A stretch of DNA of 64,000 nt. Source: Kappaphycus alvarezii (Eukaryota > Rhodophyta > Florideophyceae > Gigartinales > Solieriaceae). Below are positions 12,379 through 22,313 of the stretch, in pieces. The translations under genes were made by a program, and so were the position numbers. Below the pieces are notes generated by a model. The model did not search any database, had not been told where the DNA came from, and saw only the letters and a program-made list of their open reading frames with translations. Position 1 is the first letter of the stretch; every line of letters starts with the position of its first letter. The stretch lies in NCBI GenBank assembly GCA_002205965.3, contig NADL03000529.1, positions 124,001-188,000 of the forward strand. The letters run 5' to 3'.

Positions 12379-13370
12379 TTACGCGACCGGGCCGAGAATT
12401 CTCTCGGTCTGCTTACACTCCTCGCGGGAACATCCCTGCTGGGCTGCGGACGGGAAAACACCCGATGCAATGGCACGGCCACAAGCACCGGCAACGCATC
12501 GGGGACGAGACTTCTGCGGCAATTGCCGCAGAATACCCCTGACACGCGGGCCGCGATCACCCCTTGTGAAGGATCCATTCAGATTGAGTGGGATAAGCCC
12601 ACCCGGAGGGCTCACTGGAACCCAGATCACAAGTTTGAACTCAACCCGTTCCTCACCAGCATGGAGTAGTTTACACAAGTCCTGAATTTCAGGAAGGACC
12701 CGGTTTGAAGGAAGAACCTGCGACCAACAAAGCTGGTTGATGAAGTCCAGCAGCGTTCTTGCATCCGCTCAATCTGCATCGTTTGTATTAGGAAGCACCG
12801 CTTCCATGCCCAAATCGTGCCCGGCATCGACCGTGGCGGGCGGCAAAAACCATAGCTTGCCCCTACTTTCTTTGTACATGAGTTCGAAGACGCAGTTCTG
12901 TACCCATTGGGATACAGAGCTGTTCCACGAGGAATCCTCGTCATTGGAAAAGCCACCCGCGAGCTTCCACCCGCGGTAAGAAAGATACCAGGGAATTTAT
13001 GGTAGAAACCGTATGGCACCTCGTATTTGTAAAACCATACCGGGACGGGAGTAAACTTCCCACTCAGCGATTCTGAGTCGAGAATCTCCTCCTCAAGGTT
13101 GTGGTAAGCCACAAAAACACCGTGGGCCTGACTCATTTTCCGCTCATATTTGCGGTCGGCAAGGGTTGGGTAATAGTCCCGATCGGCCATAATCGAAACC
13201 GTACGGGGAAGCCCCGTGCGACTAGGGAGGAGAATCTTCTCCCGCGCGAACAACAGACTGGAGCTGAAGTAGTATTCGCAGTCCATGTCGTCACGATTTA
13301 ACGAGGCAATCCTCGCTGCGTACGGTTCCTCTGTGGCACAGGAACACGCTTGACGCTGGGCTTGGGGCAT
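12379..13370 (-). other. Possible antisense ORF beside the 3' LTR
   Basis: A 247-codon minus-strand frame with a true ATG at 13370 begins two bases inside the 3' LTR boundary and runs to 12627. Its first 110 residues are protein-like (Asp/Glu/Tyr-rich, for example GVFVAYHNLEEEILDSESL). After about 12950 a different minus frame looks better (FELMYKESRGKLWFLPPATV), continuing into a frame ending at 12379 (LLHAGEERVEFKLVIWVPVS), so a frameshifted antisense gene of over 300 codons is possible. No family was recognised. Caution: the sequence is rich in hairpins, which makes opposite strands read alike and can produce false antisense frames; the plus strand also has a frame at 12331-12669. Confidence 0.25.
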
Positions 13371-13371
13371 G

Positions 13372-13733
13372 TGGGAACGTGCCCCTTACTTTTGGCGGGT
13401 ATACTGTATCTAATACAGTATGGACAGGATGTGCTGTCCATTTCCTCGTGTATTTGCCACGTTTAAGGCCCATGTGCAAGGTTGCTGTCAATTACTTCTT
13501 TTTCCTTTAATAATCCCTTCATTTTAGTAATTACTGTAGGACTAATTAGCTGACAGTGCCACAGCAGGTATCACTTTTACTACTTATGTTTTCTGGCCTT
13601 GGTTGCCCCACAGCAAATCAGCAACCAAACCACCGATCCAAAAGTCTACCTTTTCACTTCTGTGACCGGAGTAGTCCGGAAGTTCGAAGCCATCTAGGAT
13701 TCGTATCTACTGATTATCCAGCCTAGCGCTACA
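13372..13733 (+). repeat. 3' LTR of the Ty3/gypsy element
   Basis: Diverged partner of the 5403-5757 repeat. It contains the counterpart of the 5' LTR hairpin, here at 13401-13421 with a 9-bp stem (ATACTGTAT) and 3-nt loop, and a second one (GGACAG/CTGTCC, about 13422-13440). The right end is placed near GCTACA, about 13728-13733, but is uncertain. Confidence 0.8.
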
Positions 13734-14908
13734 CGGGCTCACTCTACTTAGACATATCTAGCGTGCGAACAGATTAGTCGGCGCTACCCTTTGTAGGTGT
13801 CCGGAGTAGACCCTCTACGAACCGTTGCAGAAGTAGTCACGCTACCCTTTCCTTTACGCACCTTTTCACTTTTCTCCTTTTATTTTCCTTTCTTTTACCG
13901 TTTTTCCATCCATTCTAATCCCGGAGAAATCCCTGGAGGACCGTAGGGCATCCTTCTACCTTCCGAGCGCGACCTACAGTCCCCCTATTCTACTAACTCA
14001 TTTACCTGTCTAGGACTCCTAGATTGGTCTCCCGGAGAACCTTTGCTTCTAAAAACCCAACCACCTAGTGTGTGGTCTCATTAAGGTTCCATATTACTGC
14101 CTTTCTTCTTCTGCTGACACGCGTCACAGTAGCGTACGTATTCGTAGACATCTGCGAACATCCTCGGCCACTAGACCTGATCCTGCGCGAAGTTGAAAGT
14201 AGTGCAGAAATCCCAATGAACCACACTTTCATGAAGGAGGCGCATTATTTTAGTGCGAACCGCCTTCTCCGGTTCGCAAGCGACAATAATCTTCATTGTC
14301 TGATAATTTCTCGGGCTATAATAGATGATGCACGAAATTATATCAGACTATTTCATGGCGTCCTTACGGAGGAGCGCTTACTTTCTTCGTTGAACTTCGA
14401 CTTAGCAAAAAGAGAACTAATATTCCTATTGGATTCTATGAGGCGATTCAGATCGAACTTTCCGTCTATTGCATGGCGAATCACTTCGTTCGGCGTATCC
14501 TTACCTCCAAACTTATCCAAAATTGTCGCTTTGACAATACAAGAGTTCCTTTGGTCCGGCGGAAGATGGAATTTTTCATCCGTTAACGTCTGAAAGAAGA
14601 AATCAAACGCTTTGCCGTCAAGGTGCGACAGACGTTCGAGCTACTGCAAGGTTCGAGAAAAGCTCGAGCGACTACCCTTCTTCGGATTTTCCGCGTATCG
14701 CGAAGTGTTCGAAGAAAAAGAAAAATCTCTTCACATTGGAGTCCGCACGGAATACGTGGGTCGATAAGGCTGAGGGCACATATTCTCCAGTCGGCAGAAG
14801 TACTTTGTTTAGGGCGCGGATGGGTAAGGGCATTCTTGGGCGAGAACTCAGGTAAATTTGATGTCACAACAGCTGAAGAATGGCTTAGAGGGTGAATCAC
14901 GGAGGGAA
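13734..14908. other. Old retroelement body with an unrecognised frame (14072-14593)
   Basis: A pyrimidine-rich lead (13830-13930) is followed by a 173-codon plus-strand frame at 14072-14593. It opens with GTG, so it is either a fragment or starts at the internal ATG near 14215. The sequence looks protein-like (hydrophobic start, then Leu/Arg/Phe-rich, for example SIAWRITSFGVSLPPNL) but has no motif I know. Frames further on (14640-14860) contain KKKKNLF and TWVDKAEGTY-type text. The segment ends in purine-rich sequence just before repeat copy B, so it is probably the 3' body of an older retroelement into which the gypsy copy was inserted. Confidence 0.35.
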
Positions 14909-15181
14909 CCTGGTGCTGGAAGAAAGGGGAACAAGAGGAACAGTTTTTCGTCGCTTTTTCTTTTGTTCGTCCGCGGAAGTAGTGTAGTGTAGTCTCTGTA
15001 GGTTATATCACCGCACCCCTAGCTAGTGGGTAATAAATATTACGATTCAGCTACAATACAGTGCACCCCGCCAGTAATCTTTCGAAACTTCTTGAAGCAC
15101 CACGTATAGGGCTGGAAATTGGTGGTGCGAATATAGTACTATTGGAGGTGCGCTCGAACACAACACTTGTACAATACTCAT
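14909..15181 (+). repeat. Retroelement 3'-end/LTR-like repeat, copy B, first part
   Basis: Similar to 2905-3172: same CTGGTGCTGGAAG start, CTCTGTAGG, GCTAGTGGGTAATA, ACAATACAGTGCA, CTTCTTGAAGC and ACTTGTACA blocks in the same order. Similarity stops at about 15181 and resumes at 16588, so this copy is split by an insert of about 1.4 kb. Confidence 0.5.
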
Positions 15182-15677
15182 TTTTACTCTATATTGTTAG
15201 ATGGCTGGAAGTGGTTGATAGCCATGTACGGCACTGCATACGGCTACGAATTGGGATCCCGAGAGCCATGTACAGTATTGTGCATGACCACTAATTTGGA
15301 GCACGAGAGCCATGTAAAGCACTGTGCATTGCTCTGGGTCACTAATTATGCATACCACACCACCGTTTAGTGTAGAACTCCCGAAAACTGCTGAATATGG
15401 ACTATAGGGGCTAGTTTTTAGGTTTTCAGTAGGCTGTTGGTGTAAGATCGAAATGGGGACATTTATGTTCTAAGGATATCCTATGTAATGTCTGGTCGTG
15501 GGAGGGTCCGGGCCCTGATCTGCCGAGAGCAGACGAAAAAAAATGCCACACACACACACCTCAGCGGAAAAGACAACATACCCTTGCCCCAAAGCAGTGT
15601 TGCTTCTTATCCTCTTGGACTTGCGGTGTGTATAACGAAGTTCAAGGGAGTAATACTCGTTATACCGCCGTTTTTGC
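15182..15677. repeat. Left part of insert, with imperfect short repeats
   Basis: Contains three imperfect copies of an AGCCATGTA-x-x-GCACTG unit at about 15221, 15267 and 15307. No gene is recognised. It forms the left part of the 1.4-kb insert that splits repeat copy B. Confidence 0.35.
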
Positions 15678-16448
15678 TTGTCTCCTTGGACTTTCGATGC
15701 CTATGTCGAAGTTCAAAGGGGAAAGATCCCTAGAGACTGCTCTACTCGAACCGTCGGCGTTGCCGAAGGAAATGGTCGGACGGAAACGGCACCTCTGAGG
15801 ACTCCGGCGGATCACTGCCGGTACCAAGAACTACCTCCTATTAAGCACACCTGCAGACGTAGGGAGACGGCTGCAGGTTTGCCCAACAGGTCTGAAGGAG
15901 GGACCGAGGAGGAGAGCTACAGAGGATCTCTCGAATAATGTAGTACGCGAGGAACCCCTCGTTGATGACGAAGCGGAGGGAGAGTCAGAGGAATCCGAAT
16001 CTGAACACAGCTCTGTCCACTTCGGGTCTTCTTCTCAAGGCCTTCGAGACCGGCCACCCGTTCTCCGCAGCTCGCCTCTCGTCCCTCTCATTTCAAAACA
16101 GCCCTTGAGTCTTCTTCCTTGGCAACTTATTCCCGGGGACAGGCTCGGATCGACCTTACCTGTACTACTGCGTTCAAGGTCGCGACGGACCGTGAGAGGA
16201 GGGAGAGGAATAAATAGCCACGGAAGAAGCCCAACTTTTATTGTCGCACCTGCGAAATCTATTTTGTCAGTGCACGGCAGCAGGCTATTCAAGAGACTGA
16301 TGGGAGGCACCAGAGGGCATCACTGAGTTTAAGGGGGAGAAATTATCACCCGCGTTGTACCCATTGCGATATCGGTTTCACCCAGAAGATCGACCTAGAA
16401 ACCCACCTGCGCAGGCACAAGCATCGTAGGAGACTTTCTCTTTATTGA
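15678..16448 (+). pseudogene. Zinc-finger protein remnant (acidic tract plus C2H2 finger)
   Basis: Reading changes frame several times. A Glu/Asp/Ser-rich acidic tract (VDDEAEGESEESESEHSS, about 15960-16018) is followed by Ser/Leu-rich sequence. From 16218 one frame contains a damaged first finger (CRTCEIYF at about 16242) and a textbook C2H2 finger: Cys 16356, Cys 16365, His 16404, His 16416, with spacing C-x2-C-x12-H-x3-H (CTHCDIGFTQ then LETHLRRH). It ends in a basic tail (KHRRR) and TGA at 16446-16448. C2H2 fingers of this form usually bind DNA. A TAG at 16215 and the lack of an ATG show it is broken or that exon joints were missed. It sits inside an insert within a retroelement repeat, so it is probably cargo of a mobile element. 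Confidence 0.5.
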
Positions 16449-16587
16449 TTTTCTATTGTTAGGACCAAAAAATAAAGAGATAAAACAAAAGATGAAAAAA
16501 GCAAATAAAATGGGAAGCCCTCAAATAGAGATGCGAAAAAAAGAAAAAGAACCACAACCTCTTCCAGTTCCCAGCAAAAACCAGCGC

Positions 16588-16745
16588 TTATAACTATGTC
16601 TCGAAACCCGCCTACCTTTTACCTTTGTTTCCCCCGCCTTTCGTTTCTCCTGTCGTGGCCCGAGCTCCTCAAGCAGGAGCACAGTACTGCCTCCCAAAAG
16701 TCGCCCTACCCCCACTTACTACCTCCGCTGCTGCTGCTACAGCAG
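16588..16745 (+). repeat. Retroelement LTR-like repeat, copy B, second part
   Basis: Matches 3172-3323: the TATAACTATG region, CCCCC-CCTTTCGTTTCTCCTGTCG-type text, the CCGAGCTCCTCAAGCAG block and the closing CTGCTACAGCA. Similarity ends at about 16745, the same point as copy A. Confidence 0.5.
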
Positions 16746-16849
16746 ATAATTTTCAGGAATAATATTCAGTATTTTAGCATTAAGATGCGGCAATCCACGA
16801 GTGCTAAGAATTTTTTAAGAAACTACCCATCGAAAAAAAACTCTTTCTC

Positions 16850-17725
16850 CGCTCCGCATTGAGAGCTCCACCAGGTTCAGGACAGCAAAAAAGCACTATT
16901 TGAGTAACCATTTGACTAAGTACAGCTTGTGCACAAACCTACTACCAAGTACACTAAACTACTTCAGGTGTTTGTTCGTGGCCTCATGAAGGTCCCAAAT
17001 GTAGATAAAATCCACTAATCCGTTCGTCTACGCATCCTTGCTGGACTTTGAGTCGCGATATCTTTGATTAGCGATAATTTCCTCGTGCGGCAAACGCTTA
17101 TTCCTCAAATTTGACCGAAATATCCTTATTTCAGAAAAGACCGCCCAGGAATGGCCCGTAGGCGCAAACCATGTTGCCGTCTCTCACATTTAGTCCGACT
17201 TCATAGCGCAAGCCGGCATTTCTTAATTTGAGACCGAACCATTCAGGACTGAATCCTGTGGGCTCACAAATCCTGAATTCCGTTCCCTCCACACTTATCA
17301 TGTAAACAGAATGCTCTCTCCCATGCAGTCTCTTGCTCAAGTCCACCTAATTGGGTCAGTAAGGCAAAATGTAAAGTAGAAATATTAAGTGAAGTATCTG
17401 CAGTTTACTACATCTAAAGCCATAATGCGTTTCAAACCCCTCCGACACCACTGCCTAAAATTCTTCTCGTTGACGATTGCCATGGAGGAATTGATATGCT
17501 GGTTTGAGTAATTTTTTTAAAAAGAGGTGCCCAGGGCAAATGATGGGCCTCTGTAGTAAGGGAGGGTAACTCCCGCATCAAATTCCATATGTCAGCAGCC
17601 ACTCGCGGGCTCACTCCGAATGCCCCACGAAAGTGGTGCGTCATCATACGGGCACTCAGTTCAGGACTCCTTCCAAGGAACTCGATTACGGTCATGGTAA
17701 TGTTGCTCTCAGAATGTTGGAGCAA
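16850..17725 (-). pseudogene. PIF/Harbinger DDE transposase pseudogene with intron
   Basis: Minus-strand frames give, in order: an N-terminal FGVSPRVAADIWNLM segment with LPWAPLF (17432-17725), then a shifted frame with INSSMAIVNEKNFRQW (about 17445-17490); an intron; the catalytic start YMISVEGTEFRI (17290 region) with WFGLKLRNAGLRYEVGLNV and YGPF; then LRNKRLPHEEIIANQRYRD and NKHLK...FSVLGSRFVHKL down to about 16890. The order VDGT-FRI, LRYEV, GPF, E-x-AN-RYRD fits the cut-and-paste PIF/Harbinger transposases of fungi and other eukaryotes. The usual VDG is VEG here, so the first catalytic Asp has become Glu. Several frameshifts and stops make it inactive. Terminal inverted repeats were not identified. 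Confidence 0.7.
17347..17411 (-). other. Intron in the Harbinger transposase pseudogene
   Basis: On the minus strand, the exon text ends ...ATGGCTTTAGAT; GTAGTA begins the intron and AATTAG ends it. Joining at phase 0 links LKRIMALD to VDLSKRLHGRE in one frame, whereas unspliced reading meets stops. Length 65 nt. Confidence 0.65.
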
Positions 17726-18484
17726 TTACATCGCAGTTGATTATTGATACCGCAGTGGGCATAAATGATAAGTTTTTGACTTGATATAAAGTGGATGGCG
17801 TGGTGTTTAAATTATTCTGGGGCTTTTTCCTCCAAATTACCGCCAAAATGGTATTAAATTTATTCTAAATTTTATGGGCCAAATTTATAACATATATATT
17901 TCATATATTCGCCATATATTCGGCAAATGTATCTCAAATGTTTGACTTCTAAACATTAACGAAAATTAAAGGGGGTTTCGTCTTTGCGGATTGCATATTC
18001 CGCTATCCATTTTATGTGTGTATTGGAGCGATATATTGATGTAATTAGAAGAATTGCTGGTCATCAACATGTAAGCAAAGCATAAGAAAGATACGTTCGT
18101 CATAAATATCAAATAGATTGTAAAAATTAATAGATTTACTTTTTTTCTGCCCTAAAAATGTCATTGTACGCAACTACATACAACACAGCCTATAATGAGA
18201 TGTTAATCAGTGTAATAAATAGATATTCGCGGGAAAAAGGAATGATCCGAAAGCAGAATGTATAAAACTTATTTTTTTGTATGCTCCCAAAAATTGTGCA
18301 ACAAATATCTCGGCAGAATATATCTGATTTGTAAGGTGTATTTTCCACAGATTTATATGATTTCAGAAAACGTTTTTCACGGCCACATGGCATCTATGCT
18401 CAAGTGCACAGGCATTAGCACTCGCCTTTGCACTCCCTACTTCTGCCCATTTTCAGGCGTTGAGACTCAACGCAAAACTCCACA
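17726..18484. other. AT-rich sequence, no gene recognised
   Basis: AT-rich spacer with runs such as ATATATATTTCATATATTCGCCATATATTCG near 17893. Short frames here lack recognisable motifs. It may hold the 5' end of the Harbinger copy on its right side. Confidence 0.4.
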
Positions 18485-19403
18485 GCCTACGATTCTGGCG
18501 TTAAGACTCAAACAAAGAAGCTTTTAAAAACTTCTAAGGTCGTGGTACAACTCAGAAAGCTGTTTGATTCTAACCAAATCACGTGCTATGAAAAGCCAAA
18601 AAGTGTCTATGGTTTGTCTCCGTTATTCAAGGACCATATTCTTAACGCTTTCAGGGCATGCCTTCAGATGATAAGACAGGGATGCGCAGGGGGAGGGGGC
18701 GGAGAGTAGTAAATTTGCTCAGTTTGAGATCCTTTTAATGTTTTATCATGTTAAGTTTTTAACAAATGTTTTTTTGTTAGACGATCCTGAAAGATTTTTG
18801 TCGGCATGGCTAGGAGATGCACCCTTGACACTAAAACGCCCCGAAAAGCGTTTGTATGAAGATATAATGGGAGGAGTGAGTATCAAATCTGATGTCAGTT
18901 CAGCTTCAGAATTACCTCCGGAATTATCTTTCGTACGACATGCGTATCTCTTGGCTAGCTGGGTGAATTCAGAGACCACTAAAAAGCGAATCAGCGTTTC
19001 CGTTGCCCTCCCGTCTGGTGTGAAACCAGGGAGTCTCAGTTACAGGGTGGAACCTATACGCAGCAACTTTTTGAGTTGTTTTTAACATAGCCTTAGGCCT
19101 TTGACATCTACGAAGCTACTTCATGCAAAATGGCTTCAAAGCCAGGGTGCAAATAGAATCACACATCATCATCTCGAAATGCTTGCATTCGGGGCGTCTC
19201 TGAAGAATTTGCGTAGTAAGAAGGACAACGATGTCGTTGCTGTTTGGCGGATTCGTCTGCCGTTTGCTGTAGAGAGTCATGTGCATGGTACTTTCAACAT
19301 GACTTGGAGGACTGACGATACGAAGTTGCTGTATGCAGAGTTGACAGCGCCCGTTGGCCTTTGTACGGCCTTTTCAAGGATAATCAAGCATTTGAGTTTG
19401 TAG
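18485..19403 (+). pseudogene. Unrecognised gene or remnant, three coding-like blocks
   Basis: Three consecutive plus-strand blocks look protein-coding: about 18500-18700 (SKVVVQLRKLFDSNQITCYE, then SPLFKDHILNAF), 18781-19085 (DDPERFLSAWLGDAPLTL, RLYEDIMGGV, FVRHAYLLASWVNSE) and 19101-19403 (TSTKLLHAKWLQSQGANRITH, VVAVWRIRLPFAVESHVHG). A pyrimidine-rich TTTTTTTGTTAG directly before GACGATCC at about 18780 could be an intron acceptor, and the second and third blocks differ in frame across 19086-19100. I do not recognise a family. The text could be a spliced host gene or a decayed mobile gene; no ATG is convincing upstream of the first block. Confidence 0.3.
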
Positions 19404-21785
19404 GTTAATATAGTTTAGTCTTACGGTATTCACTGCTTTAAACCGGCTTTTCCCGCACCTCCCAGTACAGTATTTCTAAAATTTTGAAGAATTCCATTTT
19501 TGCATACACTCACAACCGACCACATCTTCCATGCATTAAAATAACCCAAAAATTCCCCCCTCACTACAGTACCTACAGTACAATACAGTACAGCAATGTA
19601 CGTAGGCTCTCAGTAAGGGACAACGTCGGGTGGGTTTGTCCAGTGTACATTGGCCCCTGATAGGCTACTCGGGAGCAAATCGGATGTCTTCAGACTGTAC
19701 TCTATTGTACGTACAAGACGGCGCCGGCATCCTGACCTCGGCCGCACTCACGAGGACTTACAGAGTAGTAGCCCGGATCGGTTACCACCATTGCCGTGCC
19801 CCGATGGAACCCAAAGGTGATCCTGTCACGCCTCCATTGACAAGTTGTGGCTACAGCGTTGCACACCGCGCAACACCATTCAGAACCTCCTTACCACGAG
19901 TGTTCAAGCCCGCCGGTCTCGCATATCAGCAGGAAGTTCTTCTCCCGCAGGCTGGCACCGCCGATCGCCCGCCGGTAACTTCGTCCAACCCACCCCCCTC
20001 CCCTGCTGTGGTTCGTCGCGGGACCAGCCCACTGTGTACGACATTACCACACGCTGCTACGATCCGACATGTCTGCGAAAAGGCTTCTAGAGCTGCAGAG
20101 CTCGCTGCCGCAAATAAACTTGGGACATTCCAGGGGAGGGTGGGTGACGCACTCCTTCCCGAGGATGGCGACTCATCCCTCCATGTGCAGTGGCATTTCT
20201 TCCCGCTCGCATTTGACATACTTGGCGCGCTCTGTGCGTGCTCTCGACGTTTGCTCGGGGATCACGCCAGAAGGATGCCTTGTCGCTCTGCTCGTCGTTG
20301 CTGTGTTGTCAAGGCACAAGTGTTGGAACTCATAAGTTTTGCCATCTACAGCTAGGGTAATGATCCCGCGGCCTTTCTCGCTCGCATGCCGTCTCAGGGC
20401 AAAGTTTAGTGTGCATCATGGGCGATCCATGTGCCGTGGTGTGATTCTGTAATGCGACCGCTCCCTGATCAATAAAATAAGAATCAGTCATTGCATGATG
20501 ACTGCGTGTTAGCTCAGCTCTGCTGTATTTGCAGATCAAATTTTATGCGATTTTTAGTTTAGTGCTTTCGGGAATGACTCTATGATCTTGGTCTGTTGCG
20601 CCGTACGGATCTGTTGAGTTCCTATGCTGCAGCAGGCAAATGACAGTTGTCAATCTCTAACTAGAGCACAACCATTCACACCGTCATTTGCGCATCCAAT
20701 CGTGACTTCAAGAGTTGAAGCGATTCCATTGCATTGGTGTACCATACGAGTGTACCATCCAGAGTACGGTACACTCGACAACAATCTCAAGAGCCAAAGT
20801 GCATGTGCATGAAGTGACATTCAATGCGCATAATTCAAACTTTTGATCAACCGCAAGTTAACAGTCCTAATCGGCACCGTGCCGGGGCGGTGACTGGGCG
20901 GGCTCAAGTCTAGGCATCTGACAATAAATCGCATGTAATGAAAAGCAAAGCTTGAAAGGACAACAGGCGGTTTGCTGCCGTTCGGAAGCGGCATTCCATA
21001 ATAACAAGTCTCGATTCCCCAATACAGCCAATAGGGCGCCCCGAAAAACCGCTTGCTCCCCAAGCCGGCGGCATATTCAAAAGCCGGGCATTTCATGCTC
21101 TGCAACAGCATGTGCAGCAAGAAAACATGGCAAGCGATAGAGGTACAATACACAGTATCGACAGCATATCTGCCGCTAGCACCCGCATGAACCCACCGAT
21201 CAACCGCCAAAGTTGCTACCTGCGCCACACACAGGCGCCGTGTGACACACGCTCCAAAATGTTCATGACCTCCGCCTGACACGCTACCCGGCGCCCCTGC
21301 AAGCGCTGCTGACCGCCGGTACGCGACGTACAATTCATGGGCGTTTGGGAGGGTGGTTTGTGTGTGTGCATGGGATGGACAAAAAAAGAGACATTTTTTT
21401 GAGAGCTTACAGTGGGTCAGCTCTTTAGACTCAACTCGGCAACGGCCGAATCGATGCCCGCACCTCTTGGTGGGATGGAGGGGTTATGCTGGGTTGGGGT
21501 GGAGTTGGGTATATGGTTTAAATGTAGCGGTTGCATGTGACGGGCCTCTTGTGCGGGGTGAGGGAGTGAGGAGTGAATTGGGGGGTTAAACAACTGTAAT
21601 TTGCTCAATGGTGGACCGCTGAGATGAAAAGTGCATTTTTGGAGCATGTGGGATCTACCAGTACGTAAACGGGATGGATATTAAAATGCGACTGACTTTA
21701 CAGTATGTAGGACTATTATTGGACAGGAGTGTTCATTTGTAATTTCCCTACTCGAGTGTTATGGATATTGGGCGCGTACTGTAGT
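19404..21785. other. Higher-GC sequence, no supported gene
   Basis: Long frames exist on both strands (241 codons at 19630-20355 plus; 170 codons at 20821-21333 minus, which opens with TTG rather than ATG), but neither shows a recognisable domain. In 19850-20330 all three plus frames look similarly plausible. A short cluster of ACAGTAC repeats lies at 19566-19605. I cannot assign a gene. Confidence 0.35.
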
Positions 21786-22075
21786 TGTTGTCGTTCTGTA
21801 CAGAGTACACAGTACTGTACTGTATGGAATGTTGCAAATTGGATTTGAGGATTGTATTTTTTCAAAGAAAAAAATAAATGTTCCGGGAGAGCCCTTTCCC
21901 GTTCTTTACATTGTGTCGAAATTATCCCGCTACCCTCTGCAGATGATGGAAAGGGGAACAATAGCACAGTGCACAATCGGGTACTGTACAATACTGTACA
22001 CTGTACTTACTGTACAGTACTGTACCCTGTACTATGCTGTACTTGTCAGTACAGTACTGTACAGAACTGATGAAA
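21786..22075. repeat. GTACTGTAC/GTACAGTAC self-complementary array
   Basis: Dense runs of TGTAC and AGTAC units, especially at 21795-21830 and 21979-22070, which can pair with each other in many registers. It ends about 240 bases before the ATG of the C2/coiled-coil gene. Similar arrays are at 26944-27098 and 56184-56580. Confidence 0.8.
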
Positions 22076-22313
22076 CAGCCCGGCTGCACTGAGGACATGA
22101 TTTTGTTACCGAAAATGAACAGCATTTATACACTACTTACATCATGCAAAGCGAGGCAGTCTCCGTCAACTGTCAAATATCTTCTCCACAATCCAAATAA
22201 CCCGCAACTTCATCTCGCCCTTTCTTAAACCTCCACTCCACCCATATCTGCATGCTCCTCCTCCGCACAACGAATCCCCACCCCCTGCCCTTTCCTCAAC
22301 CCGTCTGCAAACA

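Larger units (their letters stand above)
5403..13733 (+). mobile_element. Degenerate Ty3/gypsy chromovirus-type LTR retrotransposon
   Basis: Diverged direct repeats at about 5403-5757 and 13372-13733 act as LTRs around a body that reads, in order on the plus strand, protease, reverse transcriptase, RNase H, integrase and a C-terminal chromodomain. That order defines the chromodomain-bearing Ty3/gypsy elements (chromoviruses). Every domain is broken by stops or frameshifts, and key catalytic residues are lost (protease Asp to Asn, integrase Glu to stop), so this copy is inactive. Two oddities: only about 0.7 kb separates the 5' LTR from the protease, so gag is largely missing or unrecognisable, and some 2.6 kb of hairpin-rich sequence lies between the chromodomain and the 3' LTR. 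No clear target duplication was found. Confidence 0.85.

Noticed and set aside
5403-13733. Fungal RIP as the cause of decay
   Set aside because: Some changes are C-to-T or G-to-A, but the element keeps a balanced base composition and many other change types, so RIP is not supported.
19630-20355. 241-codon plus-strand frame
   Set aside because: No recognisable domain, and all three frames of this higher-GC stretch look equally plausible, so length alone is not enough.
20821-21333. 170-codon minus-strand frame
   Set aside because: Opens with TTG, not ATG, and has no known motif.
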